Part shown: piece by piece, positions 41,789-53,629 of the stretch | How positions within the stretch are numbered: position 1 is the stretch's first letter | Layout: each line of letters opens with the position of its first letter | Assembly: GCF_046630445.1 (NCBI RefSeq) | Contig: NC_092336.1 | Location: 201,409,001-201,473,000, forward strand | DNA from: Rutidosis leptorrhynchoides | Taxonomy: Eukaryota > Streptophyta > Magnoliopsida > Asterales > Asteraceae | Direction: 5' to 3' | DNA length: 64,000 nucleotides | The notes under the pieces: generated by a model | Databases searched by the model: none | Seen by the model: only the letters and a program-made list of their open reading frames with translations | Told to the model about the DNA's origin: nothing | Position numbers and translations under genes: made by a program

Positions 41789-43951
41789 CTGAAGATTCTT
41801 ATGGTCGGTGTACACTGTACACTTGGTGCCATATAGATAGTGTCTCCATATTTTGAGTGCAAAAACTACTGCTCCAAGTTCCAAATCGTGCGTCGTATAG
41901 TTCTTTTCATGAATTTTTAGTTGTCATGAGGCATATGCGATAACTTTTGTGCGTTGCATTAATACACATCCTAAACCTTGGCGCGAAGCATCACAATAGG
42001 TCACGAAATCATCATTTTCTTCCGGTAATGACAAAATGGGTGCAGACGTTAACTTCTTCTTTAATAACTGCAATGAGGATTCCTGTTCCGTAGACCAATC
42101 ATACTTCTTTCCCTTTTAAGTCAATGCAGTTAAGGGTTTGGCGATTCTAGAGAAATCTTGAATGAATCTTCGGTAGTAACCAGCAAGACCTAAGAATTGG
42201 CAGATTTGAGTTGGAGTCTTCGGTGTTTCCCATTTATTAATGGCTTCGATCTTGGCAGGGTCAACTTTAATTCCATGTTTACTGACAACATGACCCAAAA
42301 ATTGTACTTCTTGTAACCAGAAATCACACTTCGAAAATTTTGCGTACAATTCTTCTTTCTTGAGTATCTCTAGTACCAGTCTTAAGTGTTGCTCATGTTC
42401 TTCCTTGTTCTTCGAGTAAATCAATATGTCGTCGATAAAAACAATGACAAATTTGTCTAAATACGGTCTACAGATGTGATTCATTAGATCAATGAATACT
42501 GCTGGAGCATTAGTTAATCTAAAAGGCATGACTAGAAACTCATAGTGACCGTAACGGGTTCTGAACGCCGTTTTAGGAACATCTTCTTCCTTCACTCTCA
42601 GCTGATGATATCCGGAGCGTAGATCAATCTTGAAATAAACACTTGATCCTTGCAATTTATCAAACTAATCATCAATCCTCGGTAATGGGTACCGATTCTT
42701 GATCGTTAATTTGTTTAATTCTCGGTAATCTATGCACATTCTCATAGATCCATCCTTCTTCTTGACGAACAGAATAGGAGCACCCCAAGGTGAAAAACTG
42801 GGACGAATAAATCTACGGTCCGATAATTCTTGAAACTGGTCTTGTAATTCTTGCATTTCTGAAGGTGCAAGTCTATATGGAGATCGGGCTACAGGTGCAG
42901 CTCCTGGTATGAGATCAATCTGGAATTCTACACATCTGTGTAGAGGTAGCCCCGGTAATTCTTTTGGAAATACTCCGGGATATTCTCTTACAACCGGCAT
43001 GTCATCAATGCTTCTTTCTTTAGTATTGATCTTCTTTACGTGTGCCAGAATAGCATAACAACCTTTTCTTATAAGTTTCTGGGCCTTCATACAGCTGATA
43101 AAGTTCAGCTTTGAGTTGCTCTTCTCCCCATAAATCATTAATGACGTTTCATCCTTACGAGGGATGCGGATTGCTTTCTCAGCGCAAACAACTTCCACTC
43201 TTGTTTTGGACATCCAGTCCATACCAACGATTACGTCAAAACTTCCTAATTCTACGGGTATCAAATCGATTTTGAAGGTTTCACCAGCGAGATTTATTTC
43301 GCAACCATGGCAAATTTTATCGGCTTTTATCAGTTTACCATTAGCTAATTCAATAGTATATTTATCGTCTAGAGGCAATGATGCACATTTTAGTTTAGAA
43401 CTAAAGTCTTTACACATATAACTTCTATCAGCACCCGTATCAAACATAATAGAAGCTAGTTGATTATTAACGGTAAACGTACCCGTGACAAGATTAGGAT
43501 CCTCACGTGCTTCACTGGTACTAACATTAAATACCCTCCCACGTGCGAGTTGTTTGTTCTTCTCCTTATCAGGGCATTGGTTTATAAAGTGACCAGACTT
43601 ACCGCATCCATAACATTTCTTGACATCGGTCGATTTTGTCTTTACTTCAGAAACGGTGGCATAACAATCTTTCGCCACATGTCCTTTCTTGTTGCACTTA
43701 TCACAGACCACTTGGCAATAACCTGCATGATGTGTGTAACATCTTTTGCAGAACGGATGGGGTCCCTTATAGTTTGGACTAGCAGTTGCCCCATCTTGTT
43801 TACCTTTAAAAGTTTCTTGTTTCTTCAATTGAGTACTTTTTCCCTTATAGTCTTCCCATTTCCTCTTTCCTTCAGTTGTCTTGAATTCGGTAATTGGTGC
43901 CTTAATCGAACTCTCTGTGATCTGGTCCATGAGTTGATGTGCCATTGTCAT
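41789..43951 (-). pseudogene. Element C unit 2: zinc knuckle, protease, RT and RNaseH with stops
   Basis: The minus-strand frame holds zinc knuckles ([14 protein letters not shown]), protease ([10 protein letters not shown]), IGMDW-type protease end, RT ([25 protein letters not shown]) and the RNaseH start ([11 protein letters not shown]). Stops occur near 42662 (a GAG-position TAG), near 42116 and near 41924. All key RT and protease residues are otherwise kept. At the left end it runs into the D-flank fragment. Confidence 0.88.
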
Positions 43952-44571
43952 GGCTTCCTACATCGTATTTGGTTTGGACGATGTAACATTTCCTTTGATA
44001 TTGATCGATAAACCGTCAATATACATTTCTATCTTTCGTTTCTCGTTTGGCACCAATTCGGGACACAACAAGGCTAGTTCCATGAAATGCTTTTCATAGT
44101 TATTGAGATGCGCACCGATAACCTTCAGATTACGTAACTCAGATTCCATTTTTCTGATCTCGTTTCGAGGACAGTACTCCTCTATTAGCATCTTTTTCAG
44201 TTCTTCCCAAGAGATATCATATGCCGTATCTATTCCTTCTGCTTTAGCATAATTGTTCCACCAAGTAAGTGCACCTTCTTGCACGAAGCATACTTTGACT
44301 TGTCTCCGTTCGCACAATTACTGATTTTGAAAACGGACTCCATCTTTTCAAACCATCGGGTTAGACCGACTGGTCCCTCGGTTTCACTAAACGTCTGTGG
44401 TTTGCATCCTTGAAAAGTTTTGTATGAGCATCCGTTTCGTGAGTTTGTGTTTACGGCTGCTGCTTTGGCTGCTGCTTCGGCTGTTACTTTTGCTGCCTCG
44501 GCTGCAGCAATTCTTTCATTCACACGTTTCTCGACTAGTTGCTCAAACTCACCATCCGACATTTGAGACAT
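43952..44571 (-). pseudogene. Element C unit 2 gag N-terminal part, frameshifted
   Basis: It starts at an ATG (MSQMSDGEFEQLVEKRVNER) and contains an alanine-rich helix, GCSYKTFQGCKPQTF, and, after a shift near 44280, WWNNYAKAEG and YCPRNEIRKMES. Compared with unit 3 it lacks about 8 bp (CTTGCACG versus CTTGCAACATGCACG), which causes the frameshift. A TAG near 43955 replaces a glutamine codon. Confidence 0.88.
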
Positions 44572-44722
44572 GTTTCTTCAATAAACACAACAGATATAAT
44601 TTAATCATATAGAATATTATTGGTAAAATGAGTTGTCAATAGTTAATTGTAGCATATTAATAATATGAACCGATTATTATAAAAGCCTTTTCTTCTTATT
44701 AGCATTTTATAATTATTTCTAG

Positions 44723-44741
44723 GGTATTACCTACCCGTTAA
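44723..44741 (-). promoter_or_regulatory. Pre-gag hairpin motif (C unit 2)
   Basis: On the minus strand TTAACGGGTAGGTAATACC. The arms GGGTA/TACC(C) are kept while the centre differs from B and E (GGTAA for GGTAC). AGAAGAAAAGGCTTTTATAA follows downstream. Confidence 0.55.
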
Positions 44742-45029
44742 GTTCATACATAATAGCTAGTTCAAGGAATTAACTACTAAAATCCTAATAATATTCCACT
44801 ATGAAAAATTATAGCGAGTTACTATGTTATTATGTAATAATAATAATAAGAAGTAGTAATAATACAAATAATCATTCCATGCATTTATTATTAATAAACC
44901 AAAATAATACAATACCATACAATACCATACAATACCGATATTTTACATATGATTATTCTACATAACAAGATAGAGTAGCACACATAAGCAATAGAATAGC
45001 GCATGGAAGATTTATGGTTGCGAGGTCGT

Positions 45030-45716
45030 TTATTCAGAACTATCAGAAACTTCTTCCCATTTGGTTCTCTCTGCCAATTGTTTGTGTGCACATGGTCCAA
45101 CAGACATTCTGGCAGTGTATTTTATTTTTGGTTGGGGTTTTGAGGTACCCGTTGCCTCAGTGGGTTTAATACAATAAGGGTGGTTACGGATCGAATGGTC
45201 ATGTTCCTTTTTAATAATTAAGGACTTTTTATTATTGTGGTTGTTTTTATTATCTATAGCAAGTTGGAATTTCTCCTTAGTGACCTCTTTTATTTCATTA
45301 GCGAAATCCTCCTCCTTACTGATTTCGTCTGATGATAAACTGTCTGAGTCATGTGTAGGAGAATATGATGACGAACTGCGAGAATATGTACCGGTGGCCA
45401 TGAACCGAAATCTGCCAGGCGTAATCGGCACAACCCGCCCGTCGGCGGTATATCTGGACCAATGTCCATATTTGTTTAGAAATGGACGATCATCGTTTAC
45501 TCCAGGGATTATGGGTCCATGCCAACGATACTGTGGCTCCGGAAAACTAAAGCAGAGTGGAGCTGGAGCCTCCTCTGGGTTTACCGGGAGTTGAGATTCC
45601 CCGGCTAACACAATTTCTTCTTTAATAGGTATTGGAACGCCCTTTTCAGTTGTGGATAGAATAGATTCAGTGTCCGATTCCGAGTCGTACAAAATGATAG
45701 GATTAGAAGAAGTCAT
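45030..45716 (-). CDS. Element C unit 2 pre-gag ORF, 228 aa, intact (function unknown)
   Basis: It starts MTSSNPIILYDSESDTES, has a Pro-rich middle with a W-H-G-P motif and PFLNKYGHWSRYTADGR, then a serine-rich run (TYSRSSSSYSPTHDSDS), an acidic KEEDFANEIKEV helix, a Lys/Asn-rich stretch and the conserved end (HPYCIKP, GTSKP, KYTARM, WEEVSDSSE). It lies between the PBS leader and gag, in the same sense as gag. It is open over its full length in two array units although the adjacent gag-pol is broken. It is homologous at its C-terminus to element E's pre-gag ORF. No known fold is recognised. Confidence 0.65.
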   Translation of the reverse strand: MTSSNPIILYDSESDTESILSTTEKGVPIPIKEEIVLAGESQLPVNPEEAPAPLCFSFPEPQYRWHGPIIPGVNDDRPFLNKYGHWSRYTADGRVVPITPGRFRFMATGTYSRSSSSYSPTHDSDSLSSDEISKEEDFANEIKEVTKEKFQLAIDNKNNHNNKKSLIIKKEHDHSIRNHPYCIKPTEATGTSKPQPKIKYTARMSVGPCAHKQLAERTKWEEVSDSSE

Positions 45717-45897
45717 CTATCACAAAATTGAAACAACAATTACGTTAGCATATAAATATATCACATATAATGTTTTTGACAAAATGATAAGCAAAAATCA
45801 GTAAAAACAGATATGATCATAGTCCAGACTCACTAATGCATCCTAACAGTTACCAGTTAAACACACTAATGTAATTTCTGGTTCCCTATGACCTCAA

Positions 45898-45909
45898 GCT
45901 CGGATACCA
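45898..45909 (-). other. Primer binding site, C unit 2
   Basis: The minus strand reads TGGTATCCGAGC, one base off the iMet core (TGGTATCAGAGC), 2 bp from LTR b. The same variant is in unit 3. Confidence 0.8.
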
Positions 45910-45911
45910 AC

Positions 45912-47311
45912 TGTAACGACCCGTCAAAATCGCTATTGACGCGGCACGTTAATCATTGATTCCACAGTGAGGTTTTGACCTCTATATGATACGTTTTGAT
46001 AAAATATTGCATTCATTAAAATAAGTGACTTTCTAAACATAGAAAGTTATAAACATGTGGGCGAGTGCTTAGGTATAAGCAAAACCCTGAAATACATAAG
46101 TCATTAATTTACAGGTTGACATCACAGTCCAATTATTTATTACACAACGCAGATTTATTTTGAATGCAATAAACTTTGTACAAAGCATGAGAGACTCCAT
46201 GCAGGCAACAAGCACATCACAACGGAAGCATTCTAAGGACCTGAGAATAAAACATGCTAAAAAGTCAACACAAATGTTGGTGAGTTATAGGTTTAATTGC
46301 TCGAGTCATAAACACATATAAAGATAGACCACAAGATTTCATCAAAAGTTTATCAATAGATTCTATGTAACAGAGCACCCTGGTAACTAAACTTAACGCT
46401 ATAGTGATAATTACCCCATTCGTTTTAATACACGCAAACCAACGTGTCTTAAACTTAAATAACATACGTCCGTTAAAAGGCTAGCGCTCTAGCTCGGACG
46501 GGGATGTCAAGCCCTATGGATCCATATACAATTATTCGTGCCCACCAGTCCATATCCTATGTACTGGAAGCTACTAGTTACCAAAGCTAAGGGATTTTCG
46601 ATTTAACTCAGTGTAGAATTTAGTATGTACTTGTGTCTTATCGCGGTTAAAATAAATTGCATGTATTCTCAGCCCAAAAATATTTAAAGTATTTAAAAAG
46701 GGAGACTATAACTCACAGTTCAATATTGCGATTCAATATTGTAGGCAAATTGCGTAGACATAATGATGGTAGACGACTGTATGGTTGGCCTTGGATTCAA
46801 GAACAATATCCCGAATAATACCCAATATTTCCTTAGCTTAAAGCGGTTTGAAACCCGAATTAAAAACACCCGCGTATATACCTTATTATTATTAAACTTT
46901 AAATTATAAATTATAAATATTATTATGGATTGCAGAAGAAAGAAAGAAAATAAATATGATAAACTCGTCCGAATTCTTGGCTATTTATAGCATTTGGCCA
47001 GAATTTTGGGGCCATGCGATCGCATGGCTTTCCAGGCCATTTCCCATGCGATCGCATGGGGTGGTCTGCCAGCTCATTTGTGATTTGTTTTCTAGTTCGT
47101 CGACATCAAATAGTGTTTACTGTAGCAATAGTGTTACTGTAGCAAATAGTGTTTACTGTAGCAAATCACTGTAGCACTGTAGCAAAATACGGTTTCACTG
47201 TAGCAAATAGTGTTTTACTGTAGCAAATAGTGTTTTACTGTAGCAAAGTAATTTTTACTGTAGCAAATAGGGTAGCAAATAGGGTTTTACTGTAGAAAAG
47301 TCGTTTTTACT

Positions 47312-47347
<36 letters not shown>

Positions 47348-47511
47348 CATATAATTGTTCATGAATCGTCGAGAGTAATCAAAGGTAATTGTATATATGA
47401 AACAGTTCCAAAATTTTGAGACTCAATCTAACAGACTTTGTTTAACGTGTTAAAATAATAAATCGTATAGAGAATTGGTTTAAATAAGTCAAAAAATTTT
47501 GGGTCATCACA
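45912..47511 (-). repeat. LTR b of element C array (shared by units 1/2)
   Basis: 1,600 bp, TGTAACGACCCG to GGGTCATCACA. It has a PBS on its right-to-left 5' side and a PPT on the other, so it serves as 5' LTR of one internal region and 3' LTR of the next. It contains two CATGCGATCGCATGG palindromes (about 47015 and 47047) and a TGTAGCA minisatellite (47105-47290). Confidence 0.92.
47105..47290. repeat. TGTAGCAAATAGTGTTT minisatellite, LTR b
   Basis: About ten imperfect units, more than in LTR a; includes the compound CACTGTAGCACTGTAGC. Confidence 0.85.
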
Positions 47512-49223
47512 GTACCTCCCCGTTAAAGAAAATTTCGTCCCGAAATTTTGAGTAGTACCTGTTTCATGAGCGATATCAGTGAACAAATGTGGATACTTTT
47601 GCTTCATTTGATCTTCACGTTCCCAAGTAAACTCGGGTCCTCGTCTTACGTTCCAACGAACCCTAACTATCGGTATTTTGCTTTGTTTTAATTGTTTGAC
47701 CTCACGGTCCATGATTTCAACAGGTTCTTCGATAAAATAGAGTTTATCATTGATTCGTATTTCGTCAAGAGGAATTACGACATCATCTTCAGCTAAACAT
47801 TTCTTCAAATTTGACACGTGAAATGTGTTGTGAACACTACTAAGTTCCTGCGGTAGCTTTAATCGATAAGCAACTGTTCCAATTCTTTCGGTGATTTTAA
47901 AGGGTCCTACGTACCTAGGACTTAGCTTTCCTCGTTTACCGAATCGTACAACACCTTTCCAGGGTGAGACTTTCAACATGACTTTGTCGCCCACTTGAAA
48001 TTCTAGCGGTTTTCTTCTTACATCAGCATAACTCTTTTGGCAACTCATGGCCGTTTTCAATCGCTGTTGTATTTGAATGATCTTTTCGGTGGTTTCGTGA
48101 ATAATTTCTGGTCCAGTAAATTGTCTTTCTCCTACTTCACTCCAACATATAGGAGATTTGCACTTTCTACCATAAAGTGCTTCAAATGGCGCTGCGTTGA
48201 TGCTCGTATGATAGCTGTTATTGTATGAAAATTCTGCCAACGGTAAGTGTCGATCCCAACTGGTTCCAAAGTCAATCACGCATGCCCGTAACATGTCTTC
48301 CAGTATTTGTATTGTTCTTTCACTTTGACCATCTGTCTGTGGGTGATAAGCGGTGCTCATATCTAATCGAGTTCCCAATGCTTTTTATAATGATTGCCAA
48401 AAACGTGATGTGAATCGGGTATCGCGATCAGATATGATGGAGATGGGTACACCATTCCTGGAAACTACTTCCTTCAAATATAGGCGTGCTAATTTCTCCA
48501 TACTGTCTGTCTCCTTTATTGGTAGAAAGTGAGCTGATTTAGTTAGACGATCAACTATCACCCAAATAGTATCATGACTACTTGCAGTCCTTGGCAATTT
48601 CGTAATGAAATCCATGGTTATTCTTTCCCATTTCCACTGTGGAATTTATGGTTGTTGCAGTAATCTTGACGGCTTTTGGTGCTCAGCTTTGACCTTTGCA
48701 CACGTCAAACATTTGCTTATATAAGTAGCAATTTCTATCTTCATATTAGGCCACCAATAGAACTTCTTGAGATCGTGGTACATTTTCCCATTTCCTGGGT
48801 GAATTGAGTACCTCGTTTTGTGTGCTTCATCTAGTACTAGTTGCCTTAGGTTACCATGTCTTGGTACCCATATCCTACCAGCAAAATACAGGGTTCCATC
48901 GGCTTTTACTTCAAGCTGTTTTTCTAACCCTCTGCTAATTTCGCCTTTTTCATTTTCTTCTTTTAAAGCCTCTAACTGTGCTGCTTGAATTTGCTTTGTG
49001 AGATCAGTACGAATTGTAATATTCAAAGCTAGGACCCTAAGAGGTTTTACTCTCTCTTTCTGACTTAGGGCGTCAGCTACAACATTAGCCTTTCCGGGGT
49101 GGTAACGAATTTCACAATCGTAATCATTTAACAACTCTACCCAGCGACGTTGCCTCATATTGAGTTGTTTTTGATCAAAAATATGCTGAAGACTCTTATG
49201 GTCAGTGTACACTGTACACTTGG
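47428..49223 (-). pseudogene. Element C unit 2-side integrase, chromodomain and RNaseH end
   Basis: A single minus-strand frame runs from RNaseH ([11 protein letters not shown]) through integrase ([39 protein letters not shown]) to the chromodomain ([16 protein letters not shown]). It continues over the PPT into LTR b, ending at 47428. Only two stops occur: near 48387 (glutamine position) and near 48646 (glutamate position). The right edge is the RNaseH/LTR-tail junction. Confidence 0.9.
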
Positions 49224-49421
49224 AAAGTCGTTTTTACTTGTACATATATATATACATACATATAATTGTTCATGAATCGTCGAGAGTAATCAAAGGTAAT
49301 TGTATATATGAAACAGTTCTAAATTTTGAGACTCAATCTAACAGACTTTGTTTAACGTGTTAAAATAATAAATCGTATAGAGAATTGGTTTAAATAAGTC
49401 AAAAATTTTTGGGTCATCACA
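49224..49421 (-). repeat. C LTR tail fragment (junction 2)
   Basis: Same structure as at 41496, with a shorter TA tract. It joins RNaseH sequence on the left to the D-flank copy on the right. Confidence 0.92.
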
Positions 49422-49511
49422 GATGGGTTCGTAGCCTCCTCAATCATTGGAGACAAGAATAAGGCGATCCTTTCCATCCACCACATTGCCCTCTTAGCGA
49501 AGAACCTGAAC
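49422..49511 (+). repeat. Copy of element D flank inside the C array (junction 2)
   Basis: GATGGGTTCGTAGCC ... AAGAACCTGAA again, followed by C RNaseH. It is closer to the true D flank at 57238 (ATCATTGGAGAC shared) than junction 1 is (ATCATTAGAGAC). Confidence 0.9.
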
Positions 49512-50723
49512 CTGAAGATTCTTATGGTCGGTGTACACTGTACACTTGGTGCCATATAGACAGTGTCTCCATATTTTGAGTGCAAAAACTACTGCTCCAA
49601 GTTCCAAATCGTGCGTCGTATAGTTCTTTTCATGAATTTTTAGTTGTTGTGAGGCATATGCGATAACTTTTGTGCGTTGCATTAATACACATCCTAAACC
49701 TTGGCGCGAAGCATCACAATAGATCATGAAATCATCATTTCCTTCCGGTAATGACAAAATGGGTGCAGACGTTAACTTCTTCTTTAATAACTGGAATGAG
49801 GATTCCTGTTCTGTAGACCAATCATACTTCTTTCCCTTTTGAGTCAATGCAGTTAAGGGTTTGGCGATTCTAGAGAAATCTTGAATGAATCTTCGGTAGT
49901 AACCAGCAAGACCTAAGAATTGGCGGATTTGAGTTGGAGTCTTCGGTGTTTCCCATTTATTAATGGCTTCGATCTTGGCAGGGTCAACTTTAATTCCATG
50001 TTTACTGACAACATGACCCAAAAATTGTACTTCTTGTAACCAGAAATCACACTTCGAAAATTTTACTTACAATTCTTCTTTCTTGAGTATCTCTAGTACC
50101 AGTCTTAAGTGTTGCTCATGTTCTTCCTTGTTCTTCGAGTAAATCAATATGTCATCGATAAAAACAATGACAAATTTGTCTAAATACTGTCTACAGACGC
50201 GATTCATTAGATCCATGAATAATGCTGGAGCATTAGTTAATCCAAAAGGCATGACTAGAAACTCATAGTGACCGTAACGGGTTCTGAACGCGGTTTTAGG
50301 AACATCTTCTTCCTTCACTCTCAGCTGATGATATCCGGAGCGTAGATCAATCTTGAAATAAACACTTGATCCTTGCAATTGATCAAACAACTCATCAATC
50401 CTCGGTAATGGGTACCGATTCTTGATCGTTAATTTGTTTAATTCTCGGTAATCTATGCACATTCTCATAGATCCATCCTTCTTCTTGACGAACAGAATAG
50501 GAGTACCCCAAGGTGAAAAACTGGGACGAATAAATCCACGGTCCGATAATTCTTGAAACTGGTCTTGTAATTCTTGCATTTCTGAAGGTGCAAGTCTATA
50601 TGGAGATCGGGCTACAGGTGCAGCTCCTGGTATGAGATCAATCTGGAATTCTACACATCTGTGTGGAGGTAGCCCCGGTAATTCTTCTGGAAATACTCCG
50701 GGATATTCTCTTACAACCGGCAT
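49494..50723 (-). pseudogene. Element C unit 3: protease end, RT and RNaseH start
   Basis: One minus-strand frame with RT ([23 protein letters not shown]) and RNaseH ([15 protein letters not shown]), a single stop near 50067 (Y of ELYAKF), and otherwise complete motifs. A 1-bp loss near 50795 (AAGTTC versus AAGTTTC in unit 2) separates it from the upstream protease. It reads into the D-flank fragment at its end (NLQVQVLR). Confidence 0.9.
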
Positions 50724-50791
50724 GTCATCAATGCTTCTTTCTTCAGTATTGATCTTCTTTACGTGTGCCAGAATAGCATAACAACCTTTTC

Positions 50792-51433
50792 TTATAAGTT
50801 CTGGGCCTTCATACAGCTGATAAAGTTCAGCTTTGAGTTGCTCTTCTCCCCATAGATCATTAATGACGTTTCATCCTTACGAGGGATGCGGATTGCTTTC
50901 TCAGCGCAAACAACTTCCGCTCTTGTTTTGGACATCCATTCCATACCAACGATTACGTCAAAACTTCCTAATTCTACGGGTATCAAATCGATTTTGAAGG
51001 TTTCACCAGCGAGATTTATTTCGCAACCATGGCAAATTTTATCGGCTTTTATCAGTTTACCATTAGCTAATTCAATAGTATATTTATCGTCTAGAGGCAA
51101 TGATGCACATTTTAGTTTAGAACTAAAGTCTTTACACATATAACTTCTATCAGCAACCGTATCAAACATAATAGAAGCTAGTTGATTATTAACGGTAAAC
51201 GTACCCGTGACAAGATTAGGATCCTCACGTGCTTCACTGGTACTAACATTAAATGCCCTCCCACGTGCGGGTTCTTTGTTCTTCTCCTTATCAGGGCATT
51301 GATTTATAAAGTGACCAGACTTCCCGCATCCATAACATTTCTTGACATCGGTCGATTTTGTCTTTACTTCAGAAACGGTGGCATAACAATCTTTCGCCAC
51401 ATGTCCTTTCTTGTTGCACTTATCACAGACCAC
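50792..51433 (-). pseudogene. Element C unit 3: zinc knuckles and protease
   Basis: Two knuckles ([14 protein letters not shown] and [14 protein letters not shown]) are followed by protease with MFDTVADRSY, in which the catalytic-loop glycine of unit 2's DTG is Val, and by the end motif GMEWMSK in place of GMDWMSK. A 1-bp deletion near 51499 puts it out of frame with gag. Confidence 0.9.
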
Positions 51434-52299
51434 TTGGCAATAACCTGCATGATGTGTGTAACATCTTTTGCAGAACGGATGGGGTCCCTTATAGTTTGGC
51501 TAGCAGTTGCCCCATCTTGTTTACCTTTAAAAGTTTCTTGTTTCTTCAATTGAGTACTTTTTCCCTTATAGTCTTCCCATTTCCTCTTTCCTTCAGTTGT
51601 CTTGACTTCGGTAATTGGTGCCTTAATCGAACTCTCTGTGATCTGGTCCATGAGTTGGTGTGCCATTTTCATGGCTTCCTGCATCGTATTTGGTTTGGAC
51701 GATGTAACATTTCCTTTGATATTAATCGATAAACCGTCAATATACACTTCTATCTTTCGTTTCTCTTTTGGCACCAATTCGGGACACAACAAGGCTAGTT
51801 CCATGAAACGCTTTTCATAGTTATTGAGATTTGCGCCGATAACCTTCAGATTACGTAACTCAGATTCCATTTTTCTGATCTCGTTTCGAGGACAGTACTC
51901 CTCGATTAGCATCTTTTTCAGTTCTTCCCAAGAGATATCATATGCCGTATCTATTCCTTCTGCTTTAGCATAATTGTTCCACCAAGTAAGTGCACCGTCT
52001 TGCAACATGCACGAAGCATACTTTGACTTATCTCCGTTCGCACAATTACTGATTTTGAAAACGGACTCCATCTTTTCAAACCATCGGGTTAGACCGACTG
52101 GTCCCTCGGTTCCACTAAACGTCTGTGGTTTGCATCCTTGAAAAGTTTTGTATGAGCATCCGTTTCGTGAGTTTGTGTTTACGGCTGCTGCTTTGGCTGC
52201 TGCTTCGGCTGTTACTTTTGCTGCCTCGGCTGCAGCAATTCTTTCATTCACATGTTTCTCGACTAGTTGCTCAAACTCAGCATCCGACATTTGAGACAT
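51434..52299 (-). CDS. Element C unit 3 gag, near-complete
   Basis: An ATG at 52297-52299 opens MSQMSDAEFEQLVEKHVNER, an alanine-rich helix, GCSYKTFQGCKPQTFSGTEG, LTRWFEKMESVFKIS, ALTWWNNYAKAEG and YCPRNEIRKMES, ending near GKQDGATAS before the 1-bp frameshift at about 51499. This is the typical Ty3/gypsy Gag capsid region that packages RNA. It keeps the ATGCA that unit 2 has lost. It is intact up to the zinc knuckles; translated product would read off frame to 51364. Confidence 0.88.
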
Positions 52300-52450
52300 G
52301 TTTCTTCAATAAACACAACAGATATAATTTAATCATATAGAATATTATAGGTAAAATGAGTTGTCAATAGTTAATCGTAGCATATTAATAATATGAACCG
52401 ATTATTATAAAAGCCTTTTCTTCTTATTAGCATTTTATAATTATTTCTAG

Positions 52451-52469
52451 GGTATTACCTACCCGTTAA
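52451..52469 (-). promoter_or_regulatory. Pre-gag hairpin motif (C unit 3)
   Basis: The minus strand reads TTAACGGGTAGGTAATACC, identical to unit 2. Confidence 0.55.
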
Positions 52470-52747
52470 GTTCATACATAATAGCTAGTTCAAGGAATTA
52501 ACTACTAAAATCCTAATAATATTCTACTATGAAAAATTATAGCGAGTTACTATGTTATTATGTAATAATAATAATAAGAAGTGGTAATAATACAAATAAT
52601 CATTCCATGCATTTATTATTAATAAACCAAAATAATACAATACCATACAATACCGATATTTTACATATGATTATTCTACATAACAAGATAGAGTAGCACA
52701 CATAAGCAATAGAATAGCGCATGGAAGATTTATGGTTGCGAGGTCGT

Positions 52748-53434
52748 TTATTCAGAACTATCAGAAACTTCTTCCCATTTGGTTCTCTCTACCAATTGTT
52801 TGTGTGCACATGGTCCAACAGACATTCTGGCAGTGTATTTTATTTTTGGTTGGGGTTTTGAGGTACCCGTTGCCTCAGTGGGTTTAATACAATAAGGGTG
52901 GTTACGGATCGAATGGTCATGTTCCTTTTTAATAATTAAGGACTTTTTATTATTGTGGTTGTTTTTATTATCTATAGCAAGTTGGAATTTCTCCTTAGTG
53001 ACCTCTTTTATTTCATTAGCGAAATCCTCCTCCTTACTGATTTCGTCTGATGACGAACTGTCTGAGTCATGTGTAGGAGAATATGATGACGAACTGCGAG
53101 AATATGTACCGGTGGTCATGAACCGAAATCTGCCAGGCGTAATCGGCACAACCCGCCCGTCGGCGGTATATCTGGACCAATGTCCATATTTGTTTAGAAA
53201 TGGACGATCCTCGTTTACTCCAGGGATCATGGGTCCATGCCAACGATACTGTGGCTCCGAAAAACTAAAGCTGGGTGGAGCTGGAACCTCCTCTGGGTTT
53301 ACCGGGAGTTGAGATTCCCCGGCTAACACAATTTCTTCTTTAATAGGTATTGGAACGCCCTTTTCAGTTGTGGATAGAATAGATTCAGTGTCCGATTCCG
53401 AGTCGTACAAAATGATAGGATTAGAAGAAGTCAT
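52748..53434 (-). CDS. Element C unit 3 pre-gag ORF, 228 aa, intact (function unknown)
   Basis: Same length and architecture as 45030-45716 with a handful of substitutions (for example PEEVPAPPSFSFSEP versus PEEAPAPLCFSFPEP, and LVERTKWEE versus LAERTKWEE). It is uninterrupted although the gag-pol next to it has two frameshifts and a stop. Ser/Asp/Glu-rich ends and a Lys/Asn-rich centre suggest a soluble, possibly nucleic-acid-binding protein; this is inference from composition. Confidence 0.65.
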   Translation of the reverse strand: MTSSNPIILYDSESDTESILSTTEKGVPIPIKEEIVLAGESQLPVNPEEVPAPPSFSFSEPQYRWHGPMIPGVNEDRPFLNKYGHWSRYTADGRVVPITPGRFRFMTTGTYSRSSSSYSPTHDSDSSSSDEISKEEDFANEIKEVTKEKFQLAIDNKNNHNNKKSLIIKKEHDHSIRNHPYCIKPTEATGTSKPQPKIKYTARMSVGPCAHKQLVERTKWEEVSDSSE

Positions 53435-53615
53435 CTATCACATAATTGAAACAACAATTACGTTAGCATATAAATATATCACATATAATGTTTTTGACCA
53501 AATGATAAGCAAAAATCAGTTAAAACAGATATGATCATAGTCCAGACTCACTAATGCATCCTAACAATTACCAGTTAAACACACTAACGTAATTTCTGGT
53601 TCCCTATGACCTCAA

Positions 53616-53627
53616 GCTCGGATACCA
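53616..53627 (-). other. Primer binding site, C unit 3
   Basis: TGGTATCCGAGC on the minus strand, 2 bp from LTR c. The conserved leader lies at about 53540-53600. Confidence 0.8.
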
Positions 53628-53629
53628 AC

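Noticed and set aside
41629-41862. Chimeric minus frame MHSKYGDT ... LTR (similar at 49352 and 57168)
   Set aside because: It is an out-of-frame translation across RNaseH, D-flank and LTR-tail junctions; it documents the rearrangement but is not a gene.
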